A DNA stretch of 64,000 nt, taken from contig NZ_NIZW01000033.1 of assembly GCF_002727185.1 (NCBI RefSeq), positions 1 through 64,000 on the forward strand, in the 5' to 3' direction. The DNA is from Rhodopirellula bahusiensis. GTDB lineage: Bacteria; Planctomycetota; Planctomycetia; Pirellulales; Pirellulaceae. The stretch's first letter is position 1. Every line of letters starts with the position of its first letter. A program made the translations under genes and the position numbers. Shown piece by piece: positions 62,090 through 64,000 of the stretch. The notes below the pieces were generated by a model. The model saw nothing but the letters and a program-made list of their open reading frames with translations, ran no database searches and was not told the origin of the DNA.

Positions 62090-62437
62090 TTAGTGGCCGA
62101 TCCGCAAGCCGAAGTGAGGCGTCGAAATCCGAACCCCGCGCTGATGTCCGTACGACCGGTAATACCCATGATTCCCATAGTTCGGCGAGACGTAGGGATA
62201 CCCATGTCCTGCGCCGTGCCCGAGGCGTCTCGAAACATGTCCGAAGCCGGAATGCCCGTGGCCGGAATAGCCATGACCACCAACGTAACCATGACCACCC
62301 GAGTAGCCATGCCCACCAACGTACCCATGCCCGCCAATGTAGGCATGTCCATGTAAGTAGTCGGCAGCGTGCGTGAAACTCGACGGAATCAACGCCAACA
62401 CGCCGGCGAACAGGGCAATCAATGCAATTCGTTTCAT
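62090..62437 (-). CDS. Small exported Gly/His/Tyr-repeat protein
   Basis: 115 residues. Signal peptide ends SFTHAAD. Residues 35-67 are GGHGY(V/S) repeats, then a His/Gly/Tyr-rich tail ending RIGH. It is clearly a shorter relative of the repeat part of the protein at 58217, without TPR. No repeated-promoter copy is visible in the 207 bp upstream. Probably a surface or periplasmic metal-binding or structural protein. Confidence 0.8.
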   Translation of the reverse strand: MKRIALIALFAGVLALIPSSFTHAADYLHGHAYIGGHGYVGGHGYSGGHGYVGGHGYSGHGHSGFGHVSRRLGHGAGHGYPYVSPNYGNHGYYRSYGHQRGVRISTPHFGLRIGH

Positions 62438-62643
62438 CGTTCTGTACCTTTTGCTTGGGAGGACGACCCCCGACCCATTCGGTGATCGTTGATGGACAAG
62501 AAACGCATTTGCCGTGCCGGTGTCCTGCGAAAATCCGCAAGTCCTTTTGTATAAACACCTTAAAGGATTTCGATTTAGTGAGCAGGAAATCCCCTGAGAT
62601 CGAATTGACCACACATCCAAGTCGCTCTGATAACACTTGTGTC

Positions 62644-63903
62644 TCAAGCATCATCGCGTCGTAGCGACCATTTGAGTAACGGTGGCGTCACGATCGTTGT
62701 CGCGAACACGACGATGACAAGGGCTGCGAAGAGCGAGTCATTCACGACACCTAGCCCCCGACCGACGCCAAGAAACACAAGTCCGACTTCTCCTCGTGGG
62801 ATCATTCCGATTCCAACCGCGAGCCGACTGAGATTGCTTCCCGCGACGATACCTGACAGGAGCTTCCCGATCACGGCACAGAGCGTGAAGATCGCTGCCA
62901 GTAGCAACGTCATGCTGTCGAAAAAGAACGTGACATCAACTTGCATTCCAACGAACAAAAAGAACAACGGTGATAAGAACCGCTCCAGCGGAGCGATCGT
63001 CGTCGAAATCGTTGGGGGAACTCGTCCATTTTCAGATGCAGATCGAAGTGGAGCAACGTGGTCTCGCATCACCAACCCAGCGGCAAACCCACCCACAATT
63101 GCGGCCAACTCGACGGACTGCGCTAACCATGCAAATCCAAACGTGAAGGCCAACGCAAAAAACTCGCGGCCATTCTGTTTGTCGAGCGATTGAAACAACT
63201 TTGCGCCGCGAGCCGCGAGAGTTTCGCCAAAGAGCAGAGTGAGGAAGACAAAGACCAAAGCCGTACCGCTGGTTTGTGCAATCAACCAAGGGGCAAGATC
63301 GCCACTCGTTGCGATGCGCGACACGATGGCCAATAGCACCAGTCCAAGCACATCGTCGATGACGGCAGCACCTAAGATGATTTCGGATTCATGTCGGCCC
63401 ATGGCCCGCAAATCCTTCAAAACGCTTGCCGTGATGCCAACGCTTGTTGCACTTAGCGTTGCTGCCAAAAAGAGATGCCCAGCAACCGTCATCTGAACAT
63501 GCAAGGCGACACAGGTTCCGTACGCCAACGCAAACGGTGCAACGACACCTATGATCGCAACCAACACGGCCCGTCCACCGACACGTTTCATCTTGGCGAC
63601 ACTGGTCTCCAGTCCAGCTGAAAACAACAGCAAGATGGCTCCAAGCTCGGCCAACGCTGCGAAGATCGTCGCGACATGGGTTGCCACCGGTGCCGTCTCG
63701 ACGAGCGTCTCCGCTGACTCAGGATTCATCAAAACCGCAAAGACCGGCGACCCGAACCAGAATCCAACGTTCCCAACGATCACACCCAGCAAGAGTTCTC
63801 CCAAGACCGACGGCTGCTCAAGCCAATCACTCACCCGCCGCATCGCCATCAGCGCAAGAAGCAAAAAGGTCAGGAGGAGCAGTAGGGTGGAGAGTTCGTT
63901 CAA
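62644..63903 (-). CDS. CPA2-family sodium/proton (Kef-like) antiporter
   Basis: 419 residues, about 12 membrane helices with no TrkA domain. QPSVLGELLLGVIVGNVGFWF and the exchange-site aspartates in ILGAAVIDDVLGLVLLAIVSRIA mark CPA2 monovalent cation/proton exchangers of the NapA/GerN kind. SATSVGITASVLKDL matches the TM4 crossing unwound helix. Exchanges Na+ or K+ for protons. It shares a strand with the repeat proteins but has a 206-bp gap to the next gene. Its start is near the window end; ATG 63903 is chosen. Confidence 0.92.
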   Translation of the reverse strand: MNELSTLLLLLTFLLLALMAMRRVSDWLEQPSVLGELLLGVIVGNVGFWFGSPVFAVLMNPESAETLVETAPVATHVATIFAALAELGAILLLFSAGLETSVAKMKRVGGRAVLVAIIGVVAPFALAYGTCVALHVQMTVAGHLFLAATLSATSVGITASVLKDLRAMGRHESEIILGAAVIDDVLGLVLLAIVSRIATSGDLAPWLIAQTSGTALVFVFLTLLFGETLAARGAKLFQSLDKQNGREFFALAFTFGFAWLAQSVELAAIVGGFAAGLVMRDHVAPLRSASENGRVPPTISTTIAPLERFLSPLFFLFVGMQVDVTFFFDSMTLLLAAIFTLCAVIGKLLSGIVAGSNLSRLAVGIGMIPRGEVGLVFLGVGRGLGVVNDSLFAALVIVVFATTIVTPPLLKWSLRRDDA

Positions 63904-63917
63904 GATGGTTTAGGGGC

Positions 63918-63952
<35 letters not shown>

Positions 63953-64000
63953 TGCCAGCGCGAAAATGAGACAGAGAAAAGCGGATTTCGCGACTATTCT

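Noticed and set aside
61782-62654. 290-codon open frame on the minus strand, Trp/Arg-rich
   Set aside because: It runs antiphase over the GGHGY gene (62090-62437) and beyond; its composition is what the Gly/His repeat gives in another frame, with no start context.

Overview
The window looks like a chromosomal accessory region of a planctomycete, probably in or near the Pirellulales. Reasons: an SHD1-domain secreted protein, a bacterial V-type ATPase with the DUF2764 subunit, many Gly/His-repeat and Cys-rich exported proteins, and a zf-HC2 anti-sigma factor. No 16S sequence is present, so the assignment is inference. Most of the window concerns metal handling. I see no transposase or integrase, and no rRNA, tRNA or CRISPR array.

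Layout. 0-1.4 kb: tail of a CusA-type RND pump and a methyltransferase-like gene. 1.5-9 kb: V-type ATPase operon in the order B-D-I-K-E-(DUF2764)-A, with a possible 48-codon leader ORF. 9-10.8 kb: a fused [2Fe-2S]/MerT/MerP mercury-type transporter, divergent from a MerR regulator, with a textbook MerR operator-promoter. 10.9-12.7 kb: anti-sigma factor, divergent Cys-rich peptide, BON protein. 12.7-19.5 kb: storage-glucan block (GlgP, tandem universal-stress protein, stand-alone CBM48, GlgX debranching enzyme, SHD1 protein). 19.8-31.5 kb: two HME-RND systems, each with its own periplasmic adaptor, plus a Cys/His-rich lipoprotein and an exported HMA protein. 31.6-38.7 kb: tightly overlapped operon of degenerate receiver, SpoIIE phosphatase, thioredoxin-like lipoprotein, CDF-like protein, CYP152-type peroxygenase, second CDF-like protein and a Zn/Cd/Pb P-type ATPase. 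38.9-49.2 kb: TolC-type outer-membrane factor, His-rich proteins, a further adaptor and RND pump, heptad inverted repeats, an intervening-sequence-type four-helix-bundle gene and a decayed P1B ATPase. 49.2-53.2 kb: site-2 protease, APC permease, class II amidotransferase, DUF5676. 53.4-63.9 kb: exported YHS-like, Cys-rich and Gly/His-repeat proteins, ferric-reductase-like flavoprotein, acyltransferase, methyltransferase and a CPA2 antiporter.

The most interesting result is a repeated bipartite promoter, GTGAAG - 15 nt - (A/T)GCATCNAAC, found seven times in good form plus two weaker copies, nearly always 40-100 nt before a start codon. It precedes the anti-sigma gene, the divergent Cys-rich peptide, both YHS-like proteins, a Cys/His-rich protein, a Gly/His-repeat TPR protein and the V-ATPase operon. 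It has the geometry of an ECF-sigma promoter. I infer one envelope/metal stress regulon, with its own anti-sigma factor inside it and its sigma gene outside the window.

Start sites were chosen by ribosome binding site, overlap with the previous gene, and position of the signal peptide. No database search or computation was run; family names rest on recognised motifs.
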